DNA of 64,000 nucleotides from Streptomyces marianii (GTDB taxonomy: Bacteria > Actinomycetota > Actinomycetes > Streptomycetales > Streptomycetaceae), in contig NZ_VAWE01000001.1 in NCBI RefSeq assembly GCF_005795905.1, forward strand, positions 7,188,501 to 7,252,500. Direction: 5' to 3'. Below the pieces are notes generated by a model. It was not told where the DNA came from, made no database searches, and worked only from the letters and a program-made list of their open reading frames with translations. Below, piece by piece: positions 53,489-62,680 of this stretch. Within the stretch, counting starts at the first letter, position 1, and each line of letters starts with the position of its first letter. Position numbers and translations under genes: made by a program.

Positions 53489-54676
53489 TCAGCGGACGGC
53501 GACGACCGCCGAGCCGTGGCCGAACAACCCCTGGTTGGTGGTGATCCCGGCACGCGCCCCGGCCACCTGGCGTTCGCCCGCGGTTCCGCGGAGCTGCCAG
53601 GTCAGTTCGCACACCTGGGCGATGGCCTGCGCGGGGACGGCTTCCCCGAAGGAGGCCAGGCCACCGCTCGCGTTGACCGGTATCCGGCCGCCCAGGGCGG
53701 TCGCGCCCTCGCGCAGCAGCGCGGCCCCGTCACCGGTCCCGCACAGCCCGAGGTCCTCGTACCACTCCAACTCCAGCGCGGTGGACAGGTCGTACACCTC
53801 GGCCAGGGACAGGTCCTCCGGTCCGAGTGCGGCTTCCTCGTAGGCGGCACGGGCGATCGACTCCCGGAAGCCCGGCGCCGGCGGCTCGACGGCGGCCGCC
53901 GAGTCCGTCGCGATGTCCGGGAGGTCGAGCACGGTCCTGGGGTAGGTGGGAGTCACCGTCGAGACCGCGCGGATGCGGACCGGGTCCCCGGCACCGTGCC
54001 GGCGGGCGTACTCCATGCTGGACAGCACCAGCGCGGCGCCACCGTCGGACGTGGCGCAGATGTCGAGGAGCCGCAGGGGATCCGCGACGACGGCGGAGGA
54101 CGCCACCTGCCCCGCGCTCACGGCCGTCCGGTAGCGGGCGTACGGGTTGAGCGCCCCGGCCGCCGCGTTCTTGACCTTGACCCGGGCGAAGTCGTCCAGG
54201 GTGTCGCCGTGGAGGGCCATGCGGCGGCGCGCGTACAGGGCGAAGTACGCCGGGTTCGTGGCCCCCAGCAGCCGGAAGCGCAGCCAGTCGGGGTCGTCGG
54301 GCCGGTCGCCGCCGGCGGGGGCGAAGAACCCCTTGGGCGCGGAGTCGGCGCCGACGACCAGCACCACCTCGGCCATGCCCGCCAGAATCTGGGCCCGCGC
54401 GGAGTCGATGGCCTGGGCCCCCGACGCGCAGGCCGCGTACACGCTCGTGACGCGTGCGCCCTGCCAGCCCAGGGCCCGGGCGAAGGTCGCGCCCGCGACA
54501 TGACCGGGGTAGCCGCCGCGAACCGTGTCGGCGCCGACGACCGACCGGACGTCCTGCCAGTCGATCCCGGCGTCGGCGAGCGCGGCCCGGGCGGCGGCCG
54601 TGCCGTACTCGACGAAACTGCGGCCCCACTTGCCCCACCGGTGCATGCCCGCGCCGAGCACCGCGACATCGTTCAC
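53489..54676 (-). CDS. thiolase-like lipid-transfer protein (SCP-x type)
   Basis: A 395-residue thiolase-fold protein of the SCP-x thiolase/lipid-transfer group. Motifs are DVAVLGAGMHRWGKWGRSF, VTSVYAACASGAQAIDSARAQILAG (Cys in the nucleophile region), CATSDGGAALVLSS, EVYDLSTALELEWYEDLGLC, and PVNASGGLASFGEAVPAQAIAQVCEL, where the classical GHP motif is altered. It is typically paired with a DUF35 protein in steroid or acyl side-chain degradation, for example retro-aldol or thiolysis steps. GTG 54676 overlaps the DUF35 stop, supporting a heteromeric complex. Confidence 0.88.
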   Translation of the reverse strand: MNDVAVLGAGMHRWGKWGRSFVEYGTAAARAALADAGIDWQDVRSVVGADTVRGGYPGHVAGATFARALGWQGARVTSVYAACASGAQAIDSARAQILAGMAEVVLVVGADSAPKGFFAPAGGDRPDDPDWLRFRLLGATNPAYFALYARRRMALHGDTLDDFARVKVKNAAAGALNPYARYRTAVSAGQVASSAVVADPLRLLDICATSDGGAALVLSSMEYARRHGAGDPVRIRAVSTVTPTYPRTVLDLPDIATDSAAAVEPPAPGFRESIARAAYEEAALGPEDLSLAEVYDLSTALELEWYEDLGLCGTGDGAALLREGATALGGRIPVNASGGLASFGEAVPAQAIAQVCELTWQLRGTAGERQVAGARAGITTNQGLFGHGSAVVAVR

Positions 54677-55125
54677 CGGGCCTCCTCCACCGGGCGCCAG
54701 TACCAGGTCGTCCACTCCGTGTCCGCGTCCTCGGAGAGGATCCCGGCCACCACCTCGACCTCCGCGCCGACGCTCAGATCCGCGACCGCCACCCCCGTCA
54801 CCGCCTGGCCGAGCACCACCATCCGTTCGGCCTCGAGCTCCACGGCGACGAGGGTGTACGGCTCCCATTCGGCCTCCGGATCGGAGACGTACGGCGCCGG
54901 CGGACGGTAACGGCCGGCCGTGTACGACCACACGCGTCCCCGCTTCGACAGCGGCACCTCCGTCAGTTCGCCGCCCGCGCACGCGGGGTTGCGGCAGAAC
55001 GAGTCCTCCCGGGGGAAGAAGACGGCGGAGCAGGCACCGCAGCGGGTGCCCAGCAGCCGGAACTCCCGGTCGTCGCCGCCCTCGGTGAACCAACCCGCCA
55101 CCACCGGTCTGCGCACACGCGTCAA
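54673..55125 (-). CDS. DUF35 zinc-ribbon/OB-fold acyl-CoA-associated protein
   Basis: A 150-residue protein. The rubredoxin-like zinc ribbon has GTRCGACSAVFFPREDSFCRNPAC (four Cys). An OB-fold follows (about 60-145: GRVWSYTAGRYRPPAPY, YTLVAVELEAERMVVLGQAVTG, VEVVAG). DUF35 proteins bind acyl-CoA and complete the partner thiolase or aldolase. The start is TTG 55125, supported by GGGGAGGG; GTG 55116 is an alternative. It is first gene of the two-gene operon, just downstream of the palindromic operator at 55153. Confidence 0.88.
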   Translation of the reverse strand: MTRVRRPVVAGWFTEGGDDREFRLLGTRCGACSAVFFPREDSFCRNPACAGGELTEVPLSKRGRVWSYTAGRYRPPAPYVSDPEAEWEPYTLVAVELEAERMVVLGQAVTGVAVADLSVGAEVEVVAGILSEDADTEWTTWYWRPVEEAR

Positions 55126-55152
55126 GGTCCCTCCCCGGATGTCCGCGCGGTC

Positions 55153-55177
55153 CCGTCAGAAACTGACGGTTCGTCAG
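55153..55177. promoter_or_regulatory. triple half-site palindromic operator (TetR-like)
   Basis: CCGTCAGAAACTGACGG (55153-55169) is a perfect 7-3-7 palindrome. CTGACGGTTCGTCAG (55163-55177) is a perfect 6-3-6 palindrome sharing the middle half-site. The three CGTCAG half-sites lie 28 to 52 bases upstream of the DUF35 start, where a repressor would block the promoter. Similar GACG/CGTC sites occur upstream of Streptomyces fatty-acyl genes with TetR regulators (recollection). Confidence 0.55.
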
Positions 55178-55374
55178 AACAAGGTCATTGTGCCACGCCG
55201 GACACGCGGACACGACCCCGCGCGCAACCCGCGGCCGGAGACGGGCGGGAGGTCCGTGAACCGATCCGCCGAACACCAGAACCGCGCGGGCCCGTTCGGC
55301 GTCCGGTACCGGTGAACGGGTGGCCGGAACCCACGGGGGTGGTCCCGGCCACCCGATCCTGATAGACGGTGCGC

Positions 55375-56202
55375 ATGATGCGCACGAGAGGACCCGCCGC
55401 AGCCCGCCGAGCCCTGACCGCCCTCGCCGTCACCGGCGCCGCCCTGACCGCCCCGGCCGTCGCCGCTCCGCCCGCCGCTCGGGCCGCCTCCGGTCCGAAG
55501 GCCCCCGGGGAGTTCGTCGCCCTGCGCTCCGCTGACCCGACGATCCTCCACGACATTCGCTACACCACGGCGCACAACTTCGTGGGCGAACCGATCGACG
55601 GCTACCGCCGGCCGGTCTGCATCCTCACCCGCCCCACCGCCCAGGCGCTCCGCAAGGCCCAGCGCACCCTTCTGCGCAAGGGCTACTCGCTCAAGGTCTA
55701 CGACTGCTACCGGCCACAGCGGGCCGTCGACCACTTCGTGCGCTGGGCCGAGGACCTCTCGGACGAGCGCATGAAGAAGGAGTTCTATCCGCACGTCGAC
55801 AAGTCGAGACTCTTCGCGGACGGCTACATCGCCGAGAAGTCGGGCCACAGCCGCGGCAGTACCGTCGACCTCACCATCGTCCCCCTCCCGGCGAGGAAGA
55901 CCCGCCCGTACGTCCCCGGGGAACCCCTCGTCCCCTGCCATGCCCCGCGGTCGGAGCGGTTTCCGGACGACTCCGTCGACATGGGCACCGGGTTCGACTG
56001 CTTCGACACGCTCTCGCACACCGACGACCCGCGCATCCAGGGCGCCCAGCGCACCAACCGGCGGCTACTGAAGGAAACCCTCGCCCGCTTCGGCTTCGTC
56101 AACCTGCCCGAGGAGTGGTGGCACTTCACCCACAAACCCGAACTGTTCCCCGACACCTACTTCGACTTCCCGGTCTCGAGGCGATCCCTGACCCGATCGT
56201 GA
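55375..56202 (+). CDS. exported D-Ala-D-Ala dipeptidase (VanX/M15D family)
   Basis: A 275-residue secreted zinc peptidase. An N-terminal signal peptide (about 1-38; Arg-rich, then LTALAVTGAALTAPAVA, cleavage near AARA) precedes the M15D domain. Zinc ligands His158 and Asp165 lie in SGHSRGSTVDLTI; EWWHFTHK supplies Glu247 (base) and His250 (third ligand). VYDCYRPQRAVDHFVRW is also characteristic. It cleaves D-Ala-D-Ala outside the cell, probably for wall turnover; no vanHA genes are near, so it is not a glycopeptide-resistance operon. The start may be 55375 or 55378 (two consecutive ATGs). No ribosome site is visible. Confidence 0.88.
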   Translation: MMRTRGPAAARRALTALAVTGAALTAPAVAAPPAARAASGPKAPGEFVALRSADPTILHDIRYTTAHNFVGEPIDGYRRPVCILTRPTAQALRKAQRTLLRKGYSLKVYDCYRPQRAVDHFVRWAEDLSDERMKKEFYPHVDKSRLFADGYIAEKSGHSRGSTVDLTIVPLPARKTRPYVPGEPLVPCHAPRSERFPDDSVDMGTGFDCFDTLSHTDDPRIQGAQRTNRRLLKETLARFGFVNLPEEWWHFTHKPELFPDTYFDFPVSRRSLTRS

Positions 56203-56225
56203 GGACCGCGGGGCCCGGCGTCGCG

Positions 56226-56231
56226 TACAGT
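56226..56231 (+). promoter_or_regulatory. -10 box of a leaderless NUDIX transcript
   Basis: TACAGT (56226-56231) is followed by six bases and GTG 56238, with no Shine-Dalgarno, placing the start site at the GTG itself. It lies right after the dipeptidase stop (56202). Confidence 0.5.
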
Positions 56232-56237
56232 CCGCGT

Positions 56238-56813
56238 GTGACCGAGCCCCGCGAACCCGCGCCCGAACCCGGCACCGCCGGAAGGGCCCCCGCGCCCGCC
56301 CACCCGACGCCCGTGCGGGACTCGCACTGCTCCAGCTGCGGCGCCCCCCGCAGCGGCCCCGCGGGCTGGCCCAAGACCTGCGCCGAATGCGGTGACATCG
56401 CCTACCGCAACCCCCTGCCCGTGGCCGTCGCCCTCCTCCCCGTCACCGGCCCGCACCCCACCGGACTCGTCGTCATCACCCGCACCATCGAGCCCCAGCG
56501 CGGCCGGATCGCCCTCCCCGGCGGGTTCATCGACCACACCGAGGACTGGAGGCACGCCGTCGTCCGGGAGCTGAAGGAGGAGACCGGCATCGACGCCGCG
56601 CACGAGGACGTCCGGCTCGCCGACGTCCTCAGCTCGCCCGGTGGACACCTCCTGGTCTTCGGCCTCCTCCCGCAGCGCCCGGCGGACGAACTCCCCGCAT
56701 CGGCCCCGACCGCCGAGACGGAAGGCTGGCACGTCCTGCACGAGCCCGCCGAACTCGCCTTCCCGCTGCACACCACGGCGGTCCGGAACTGGTTCGCCGG
56801 CCGCTACGGCTGA
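56238..56813 (+). CDS. NUDIX hydrolase with N-terminal zinc ribbon
   Basis: A 191-residue NUDIX hydrolase. An N-terminal zinc ribbon (about 30-55: CSSCGAPRSGPAGWPKTCAECG, then DIAYRNPLPVAVALL) resembles the NudC/NADH-pyrophosphatase type. The complete NUDIX box GGFIDHTEDWRHAVVRELKEETGI (GX5EX7REUXEEXGU) follows. It would hydrolyse a nucleoside diphosphate linked to another moiety; the substrate is uncertain. The start is GTG 56238, apparently leaderless. Its last ten bases overlap the 3' end of the GH31 gene on the other strand. Confidence 0.9.
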   Translation: MTEPREPAPEPGTAGRAPAPAHPTPVRDSHCSSCGAPRSGPAGWPKTCAECGDIAYRNPLPVAVALLPVTGPHPTGLVVITRTIEPQRGRIALPGGFIDHTEDWRHAVVRELKEETGIDAAHEDVRLADVLSSPGGHLLVFGLLPQRPADELPASAPTAETEGWHVLHEPAELAFPLHTTAVRNWFAGRYG

Positions 56814-59185
56814 GAACCGCGGGGCGACCGCGCCCCCACCCCGCCGCGCACCCGCAGCGGACGCCCCGGCCGCACGGCACCGGCGTCGGACACCCGTTCC
56901 ACGACCACCGCGCCGTCCACCAGCCGTGACGTGTAACGCTCCACCGCCGGCCGCACCCCCGGGGCGGCGCGGTCCTCGACGACCAGACCGCTGCCGGTGC
57001 GGCCCGCGGCCGGCGCCCACACCTCCAGCTCCGTCCCGCCGTCCCCGCCGCGTACCGGAACCACCGCACCGGCCCGGGCCAGCACCGGGATCCGCGACAA
57101 CGGTGCGTCCAGCAGGACCTGGCCCGGGCCCTCGTACGCCTCGCCGGACACCGTGTCGTACCAGCGCCCCCGCGGCAGCCGCACCGCACGCCGGTCCGCC
57201 CCCGGCTCCAGTACCGGCGCCACCAGCAGCGCGTCGCCCAGCAGGAACGCGTCCTCGCAGTCCCGCAGCGCCCGGTCGGTCGGCGTACCCCACCACAGCG
57301 GCCGCACGTACGGCGCCCCGGTCAGCCGAGCCAGCTGCGCCAGGGTCACGAAGTACGGGCGCAGGCGCTCCCGTTCGAGCAGCGCCGCCCTGGCGTGCCC
57401 CAGGACCTGCGGGCCGAACTCCCACGGTTCCCTGCGCCCCGCCCCGATCGCCGCGTGCGTACGGAACAGCGGCAGGAACGACCCCAGCTGGAACCAGCGC
57501 AGGAACAGCTCGGGCGACGGGCTCCCGTCGAAGCCGCCCACGTCCGGACCCGAATAGGGCACCCCGCACAGGCCGAGCCCCAGCACCAGCGACAGCGACG
57601 CCCTCAGTCCCGGCCAGCCGGTCGCCACATCACCGGACCACGTCCCGCCGTACCGCTGCATGCCCACCCAGCCCGAGCGCGAGAACAGGAACGGCAGCTC
57701 CTGCGGACGCAGCCTCCGCAGTGCCTCGTGGCCCGCCCGCGCCATCGCCAGGCCGTACACGTTGTGGGCCTCACGGTGGTCCCCGCCCCGGCCCTCCAGG
57801 CAGTGCCGGGCCGAGCGCGGCAGGGTCATGTCGCCGAAGGGCGTGAACGACACCGGCTCGTTCATGTCGTGCCACACCCCGGAGAAGCCCTGTGCCAGCC
57901 GCTCCTCGTAGAGTCCGCCCCACCACGCGCGGACCTCCGGATCGGTGAAGTCCGGGTACACGCACTCGCCGGGCCACACCTCCCCGCGCACCTCACGGCC
58001 CCGCCCGTCCCGGACGAACGCGCCGGCCGCCGCGCCCGCGTCGTACACCTCGTTGCCGGGCTCCGCCTTCACCGCCGGGTCGACGATCGACACAAGGCGC
58101 ACCCCATCGGCCCGGAGGTCCTTCGCCAGCCGCGGGAGATCGGGGAAACGCTCCGCGTCCACGGTGAAGACCCGGTGGCCGTCGTAGTGGTCGATGTCCA
58201 GGTGCAGCGCCGACAGCGGCAGTCCCCGATCCCGGTAGCCCGCCACCACCCGGCGCACCTCGCGCTCGCCGCCGAGGCCCCAGCGCGCGTGCTGCGGACC
58301 CAACGCCCATGACGGTGGCGGCACGGGCGCGCCCGTGAGCCCGGTCCACCTCCGCAGCACCCGGGCGGGTGTCCCCACGACGACCCAGCAGCGCAGCGGC
58401 CCGCCGCCCATCCGCACCTCGCTCGTGCCCGGACGGTCGTGCCCCGACCCCGCGCCCTCCTCACCCTCACGCAGGGTGACCAGCCCCTCCCAGGAGTTGT
58501 CGAGGAACGCCAGATGCGTGCCCGCGTCCGCGACCACCAGCTGCACGGGCATCGTGATGTACAGCGGGTCGTCGTCAGGCCCGAAGCTCCCGCGCGGATC
58601 GGTGTTCCACAGCCGGTACGTGCCGTCCCTCAGCCGTGGCCCCGACGCACGGCCGCCGAGGCCGAAGAACCGCGCGTCCGCGGACACTTCACTGCGCTGG
58701 AGCCAGCGGGCCGGCCCGCCGCCGGACGGCTCCCACCAGCGCGGCGGCAGCTCCCTGCGCAGAACCACCCCGCCCGGTGTCCGGATCTCGATCCCGCCGT
58801 GCCGGGACACGGCCACCGTGACCCGCTGCGAGACGATCCGCCAGCCGCCGTCCTTGTCCGGCTCGAGCTCGGCCCGGGGATCGGGCCGCGGAGGCGTTCC
58901 GTCCAGCGCGTACGACGGTTCGGGCTCCGCACCGTCCCACCCCCAGAAGACGACACCCGAGGCCGCCACCCGCACCCGCAGCTCCGAACGCGCGAACCGG
59001 ACGATCCCGCCACCCGGCGACGGCTCCGCCCCGGACACCGGTCCCGGCACCCGCGCCCGCTCCGCCCCCCGCGGCGGCAGCCCCCAAGCGTCCGTACGCC
59101 TCCGGCGCCACGCCGAACGCGCCGCGCGCAGCCCGCGCACCGTGCCGAAGACCCTCACCACACGCACCAGATCACGACCGTCCAT
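56804..59185 (-). CDS. GH31 alpha-glucosidase/alpha-xylosidase
   Basis: A 793-residue family-31 glycoside hydrolase. An N-terminal beta-sandwich (about 50-270: RFFGLGGRASGPRLRDGTYRLWNTDP) precedes the catalytic barrel. The nucleophile is Asp440 in GVWHDMNEPVSF and the acid/base is Asp519 in YGGTWSGDVATGW. YSGPDVGGFDG and RWFQLGSFLPLFRTHA are also typical. No signal peptide is seen, so it acts inside the cell on imported alpha-glucosides or xylosides. ATG 59185 is chosen (AGGGTGAG upstream); GTG 59194 is an alternative. It converges with and overlaps the NUDIX gene by ten bases. Confidence 0.92.
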   Translation of the reverse strand: MDGRDLVRVVRVFGTVRGLRAARSAWRRRRTDAWGLPPRGAERARVPGPVSGAEPSPGGGIVRFARSELRVRVAASGVVFWGWDGAEPEPSYALDGTPPRPDPRAELEPDKDGGWRIVSQRVTVAVSRHGGIEIRTPGGVVLRRELPPRWWEPSGGGPARWLQRSEVSADARFFGLGGRASGPRLRDGTYRLWNTDPRGSFGPDDDPLYITMPVQLVVADAGTHLAFLDNSWEGLVTLREGEEGAGSGHDRPGTSEVRMGGGPLRCWVVVGTPARVLRRWTGLTGAPVPPPSWALGPQHARWGLGGEREVRRVVAGYRDRGLPLSALHLDIDHYDGHRVFTVDAERFPDLPRLAKDLRADGVRLVSIVDPAVKAEPGNEVYDAGAAAGAFVRDGRGREVRGEVWPGECVYPDFTDPEVRAWWGGLYEERLAQGFSGVWHDMNEPVSFTPFGDMTLPRSARHCLEGRGGDHREAHNVYGLAMARAGHEALRRLRPQELPFLFSRSGWVGMQRYGGTWSGDVATGWPGLRASLSLVLGLGLCGVPYSGPDVGGFDGSPSPELFLRWFQLGSFLPLFRTHAAIGAGRREPWEFGPQVLGHARAALLERERLRPYFVTLAQLARLTGAPYVRPLWWGTPTDRALRDCEDAFLLGDALLVAPVLEPGADRRAVRLPRGRWYDTVSGEAYEGPGQVLLDAPLSRIPVLARAGAVVPVRGGDGGTELEVWAPAAGRTGSGLVVEDRAAPGVRPAVERYTSRLVDGAVVVERVSDAGAVRPGRPLRVRGGVGARSPRGSQP

Positions 59186-59474
59186 GCCGCTCACCCTGCC
59201 ATCCGCGCAGGCCGGGGCGGGATTCGTTCAACTGCCGTTCACCCGCGGTGCCGGCCCCCGCCCACGGTCGCCCGGAACCCATCACCCATGGTCGGAGCAC
59301 ACAATCAGCCACCCGGCCATGGGCGGGGAACCCTGGTGCGGAAGACGATCACATGGCATCGTCCCTGTCAGCCGCGCGAAGGCACACCCACGCCCCGCCG
59401 GCCACACACGTAGACCACGTGCCGACCGAGTGCCCACCACGCACAGAGCCGCACAGCCGCCCGGGAGCCGCCCC

Positions 59475-61463
59475 ATGACCTCAGCAGCGAACCCTGCCCC
59501 CCTCTGGCAGCCGGACGCCGACCGCGTCGCGGCGGCCCGGATCACCCGCTTCCAGGCATGGGCCGCCGAGCACCACGGCGCACCCGCCGAGGGCGGCTAC
59601 CCGGCCCTGCACCGCTGGTCGGTCGACCGGCTCGACACCTTCTGGCAGGCGGTCGCCGACTGGTTCGACGTACGGTTCTCCACCCCTTACGAGCGCGTCC
59701 TCGCCGACCGCGGCATGCCCGGCGCCCAGTGGTTCCCCGGCGCCACCCTCAACTACGCCGAACACGCCCTGCGCACCGCCGAGGACCCAGCCCTCGCCCA
59801 TGAGCCGGCCCTCATCCATGTCGACGAAACACATGACCCGACCCCCATCAGCTGGGCCGAACTGCGCCGCCAAGTCGGATCGCTCGCCGCCGGACTCCGC
59901 GCTCTCGGCGTCCGCCCCGGCGACCGGGTCAGCGGCTACCTGCCCAACATCCCGCAGGCCGTGACCGCCCTCCTCGCCACCGCCGCCGTCGGAGCCACCT
60001 GGACCTCCTGCGCCCCCGACTTCGGCGCCCGCAGCGTCCTCGACCGCTTCCAGCAGGTCGAGCCGGTGGTCCTCTTCACCGTGGACGGGTACCGCTACGG
60101 CGGCAAGGAACACGACCGCGCCGACACCGTCGCCGAACTCCGCCGGGAACTGCCCACCCTGCGGGCCGTCGTCCACATCCCCCTGCTCGGCACCCCCGCC
60201 CCCGAAGGCGCCCTCGAATGGTCCGCCCTGACCGCGGACGACACCGAGCCCGTCTTCGAGCATGTCCCCTTCGACCACCCGCTGTGGGTCCTCTACTCCT
60301 CCGGCACCACCGGGCTGCCCAAGGCGATCGTCCAGTCCCAGGGCGGCATCCTGCTGGAGCACTACAAGCAAATCGGACTGCACTGCGACCTCGGTCCCGG
60401 AGACCGCTTCTTCTGGTACACCTCCACCGGCTGGATGATGTGGAATTTCCTCGTCTCCGGCCTGCTCACCGGCACCACCGTCGTGCTGTACGACGGCAGC
60501 CCCGGCCACCCGGACACCGGCGCCCAGTGGGCGATCGCCGAACGCACCGGGACGACCCTCTTCGGCACCTCCGCCGCCTACGTCATGGCCTGCCGCAAGG
60601 CCGGCGTGCACCCCTCGCGCGACCACGACCTCTCAACGGTCCGGTGCGTCGCCACCACCGGATCCCCGCTGCCGCCCGACGGCTTCCGCTGGCTCCACGA
60701 CGAGGTCCGCGAGGACCTGTGGATCGCGTCCGTCAGCGGTGGCACGGACGTCTGCAGCTGCTTCGCGGGCGCCGTGCCGACCCTGCCCGTCCACATCGGC
60801 GAGCTCCAGGCCGCCTGCCTCGGCACCGACCTGCAGTCCTGGGACCCGCACGGCAAGCCCGTCGTCGGCGAGGTCGGCGAGCTCGTCGTCACCAACCCCA
60901 TGCCGTCCATGCCGATCCGCTTCTGGAACGACCCCGACGGCAGCCGCTACCGCGAGAGCTACTTCGAGATGTTCCCGGGCGTCTGGCGGCACGGGGACTG
61001 GATCACGATCACCGACCACGGCTCCGTCGTCATCCACGGCAGGTCCGACTCCACCCTGAACCGCCAGGGCGTCCGCATGGGCTCCGCCGACATCTACGAA
61101 GCGGTGGAACGGCTCCCCGAGATCAAGGAGTCCCTCGTCATCGGCCTCGAGGAGCCTGACGGCGGCTACTGGATGCCGCTCTTCGTCCACCTCGCCCCCG
61201 GCGCCGCCCTCGACGACGACCTGCGCTCCCGGATCAAGCGGACCATCCGCGAACAGCTCTCCCCGCGCCACGTCCCGGACGACATCATCGAGGTCCCCGG
61301 CGTCCCGCACACCCTCACCGGCAAGCGCATCGAGGTCCCGGTCAAGCGCCTGCTGCAGGGAACCGCCCTGACGAAGGCGGTGAACCCCGGCTCGGTGGAC
61401 GACCTCGAGCTGCTGCGCTTCTACGAGGACCTGGCGCGCGAGCGCGGCACCGAGCGCGGCTGA
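59475..61463 (+). CDS. acetoacetate-CoA ligase (acetoacetyl-CoA synthetase)
   Basis: A 662-residue ANL-superfamily enzyme that activates acetoacetate to acetoacetyl-CoA with ATP. It has the long N-terminal extension typical of AacS (PALHRWSVDRLDTFWQAVADWFDV, GMPGAQWFPGATLNYAEH). The A3 P-loop is VLYSSGTTGLPKAIVQSQGG, with A5 and A7 motifs ASVSGGTDVCSCF and WRHGDWITI. The catalytic Lys617 lies in LTGKRIEVPVKRLL. ATG 59475 follows GGGAG. It is divergent from the GH31 gene; the 289-base region between shows no recognisable operator. Its product can enter ketone-body, lipid or polyketide use. Confidence 0.93.
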   Translation: MTSAANPAPLWQPDADRVAAARITRFQAWAAEHHGAPAEGGYPALHRWSVDRLDTFWQAVADWFDVRFSTPYERVLADRGMPGAQWFPGATLNYAEHALRTAEDPALAHEPALIHVDETHDPTPISWAELRRQVGSLAAGLRALGVRPGDRVSGYLPNIPQAVTALLATAAVGATWTSCAPDFGARSVLDRFQQVEPVVLFTVDGYRYGGKEHDRADTVAELRRELPTLRAVVHIPLLGTPAPEGALEWSALTADDTEPVFEHVPFDHPLWVLYSSGTTGLPKAIVQSQGGILLEHYKQIGLHCDLGPGDRFFWYTSTGWMMWNFLVSGLLTGTTVVLYDGSPGHPDTGAQWAIAERTGTTLFGTSAAYVMACRKAGVHPSRDHDLSTVRCVATTGSPLPPDGFRWLHDEVREDLWIASVSGGTDVCSCFAGAVPTLPVHIGELQAACLGTDLQSWDPHGKPVVGEVGELVVTNPMPSMPIRFWNDPDGSRYRESYFEMFPGVWRHGDWITITDHGSVVIHGRSDSTLNRQGVRMGSADIYEAVERLPEIKESLVIGLEEPDGGYWMPLFVHLAPGAALDDDLRSRIKRTIREQLSPRHVPDDIIEVPGVPHTLTGKRIEVPVKRLLQGTALTKAVNPGSVDDLELLRFYEDLARERGTERG

Positions 61464-61563
61464 ACCGGGAGCCCTCCCCGAGGCCACGATCCCCCGTTGT
61501 CAGTGCCCGCGATTACGGTGAGTGAGCACCGAGCAACAGCGCTCACGCGACCAGGGGGATCCC

Positions 61564-62580
61564 ATGCAGCACCGCAAGCACAACGCAACGGCCCGGACCA
61601 CGGCCCACGGCACGGAGGGCGCACACCGCGGGTACGACGGCCCGGACCGCACCAACGCCGGCACCCGCTCCGGGCAGCGCGGGCGGACCGGCGCGCGCGC
61701 CCGTGCCGGCGACTCCCGTCGAGCCCGCCACCGGGCGCTGCGCCGCGACGTACCCGCGACGGTCGGACTCCTCGTCGACGACCAGGACTTCGCGGCCATG
61801 CGCCGGTACCCCACATTCGCCTTCGACGACCATCCGGACTATCTCCGCCATGCGGAGGGCCTGCTCAAAACACTCTCCGCCCAGGGCGGGCACACCGCCG
61901 TCGCCCTCTTCGACCCTGAGGAGTTCGCCGACTACTGCAGGGACACCGGGCTCGACCCCGACTCCTCGGCGAGCCGCAGCCGCTACACCGCGGAGGTCGC
62001 CTCCACCGGTGCGACGGTCGCGTACACCGGACAGCCGCTCGATGAACTCGTACCGCTGCTCCTCGACCGCACGGCCCGGCAGACCACATGGGAGTACGCC
62101 ACCTCACTGCTCGCCGCCCTCGGCACCTGCGCGGACTGCGGGGAGGACGCCGGCCGATCGGCCTTCGACCGGGCCTCACGGCTGCTGATCGACCTGCTCG
62201 ACGGCGCCGGCCCCGGTACGCACCACCTCGTCTGCAGCGTCCCGGCCGAAAAGGGGCAGCAACTCCTGGCGGTCCTCCACACCACACGCCCCGCCGACGC
62301 GCCGGCCGTGCTGGACTCCTCCGAAGCCGCCGAGTTCGCGACGGTCCTGGCGGTCGGGATCGCCCTCGACAGTCCCGGCGGAGTCGTTCTCAGGACATCC
62401 ACGGCCGAGGCCCCAGACCGGCTTCACGGCTGGCGCCTCCACGGTGGCCGGCTCGTCGCGCTCACCGAGGCCGAGGTCTTCAGCGCCTACTGCACGGACG
62501 CCGACACCGGAGAGCCGCTCTCCCCGGAACCGGGCGTCGAGTACCGCGCGGGCTTCCCCCTCGGCGACGGACAACCGTAG
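61564..62580 (+). CDS. hypothetical protein
   Basis: A 338-residue protein of unknown family. ATG 61564 follows AGGGGGAT; an in-frame start 14 codons earlier is less likely. Residues 1 to about 55 are Arg/Gly/His/Thr-rich and disordered. The rest is a mixed alpha/beta globular protein, with VPATVGLLVDDQDFAAMRRYPTFAFDDHPDYLRHAEGLL, HTAVALFDPEEFADYCRDTG, a CADC pair in LAALGTCADCGEDAGRSAF, and RLLIDLLDGAGPGTHHLVCSV. There is no membrane segment or catalytic motif I know. It converges with ptsI, as in S. coelicolor, where SCO1392 lies next to ptsI (recollection). Confidence 0.75.
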   Translation: MQHRKHNATARTTAHGTEGAHRGYDGPDRTNAGTRSGQRGRTGARARAGDSRRARHRALRRDVPATVGLLVDDQDFAAMRRYPTFAFDDHPDYLRHAEGLLKTLSAQGGHTAVALFDPEEFADYCRDTGLDPDSSASRSRYTAEVASTGATVAYTGQPLDELVPLLLDRTARQTTWEYATSLLAALGTCADCGEDAGRSAFDRASRLLIDLLDGAGPGTHHLVCSVPAEKGQQLLAVLHTTRPADAPAVLDSSEAAEFATVLAVGIALDSPGGVVLRTSTAEAPDRLHGWRLHGGRLVALTEAEVFSAYCTDADTGEPLSPEPGVEYRAGFPLGDGQP

Positions 62581-62635
62581 AGGACGGAGGCACGGGGGAA
62601 CCCTGCACGCGTGCAAGACCCCCACACACGGAAGT

Positions 62636-62665
62636 GGGGCTCCCCGCCGCACGGCGGGAAGCCCC
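62636..62665. terminator. bidirectional terminator between the hypothetical gene and ptsI
   Basis: GGGGCTCCCCGCCG (62636-62649) pairs with CGGCGGGAAGCCCC (62652-62665) with one mismatch and a 2-nt loop. It lies in the 100-base gap between convergent genes. Confidence 0.8.
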
Positions 62666-62680
62666 CTCACGCTCAGGCCG

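Noticed and set aside
55375..56202. Glycopeptide-resistance vanX
   Set aside because: The protein has a signal peptide and there are no vanH, vanA, vanR or vanS genes nearby. A wall-turnover dipeptidase is more likely.
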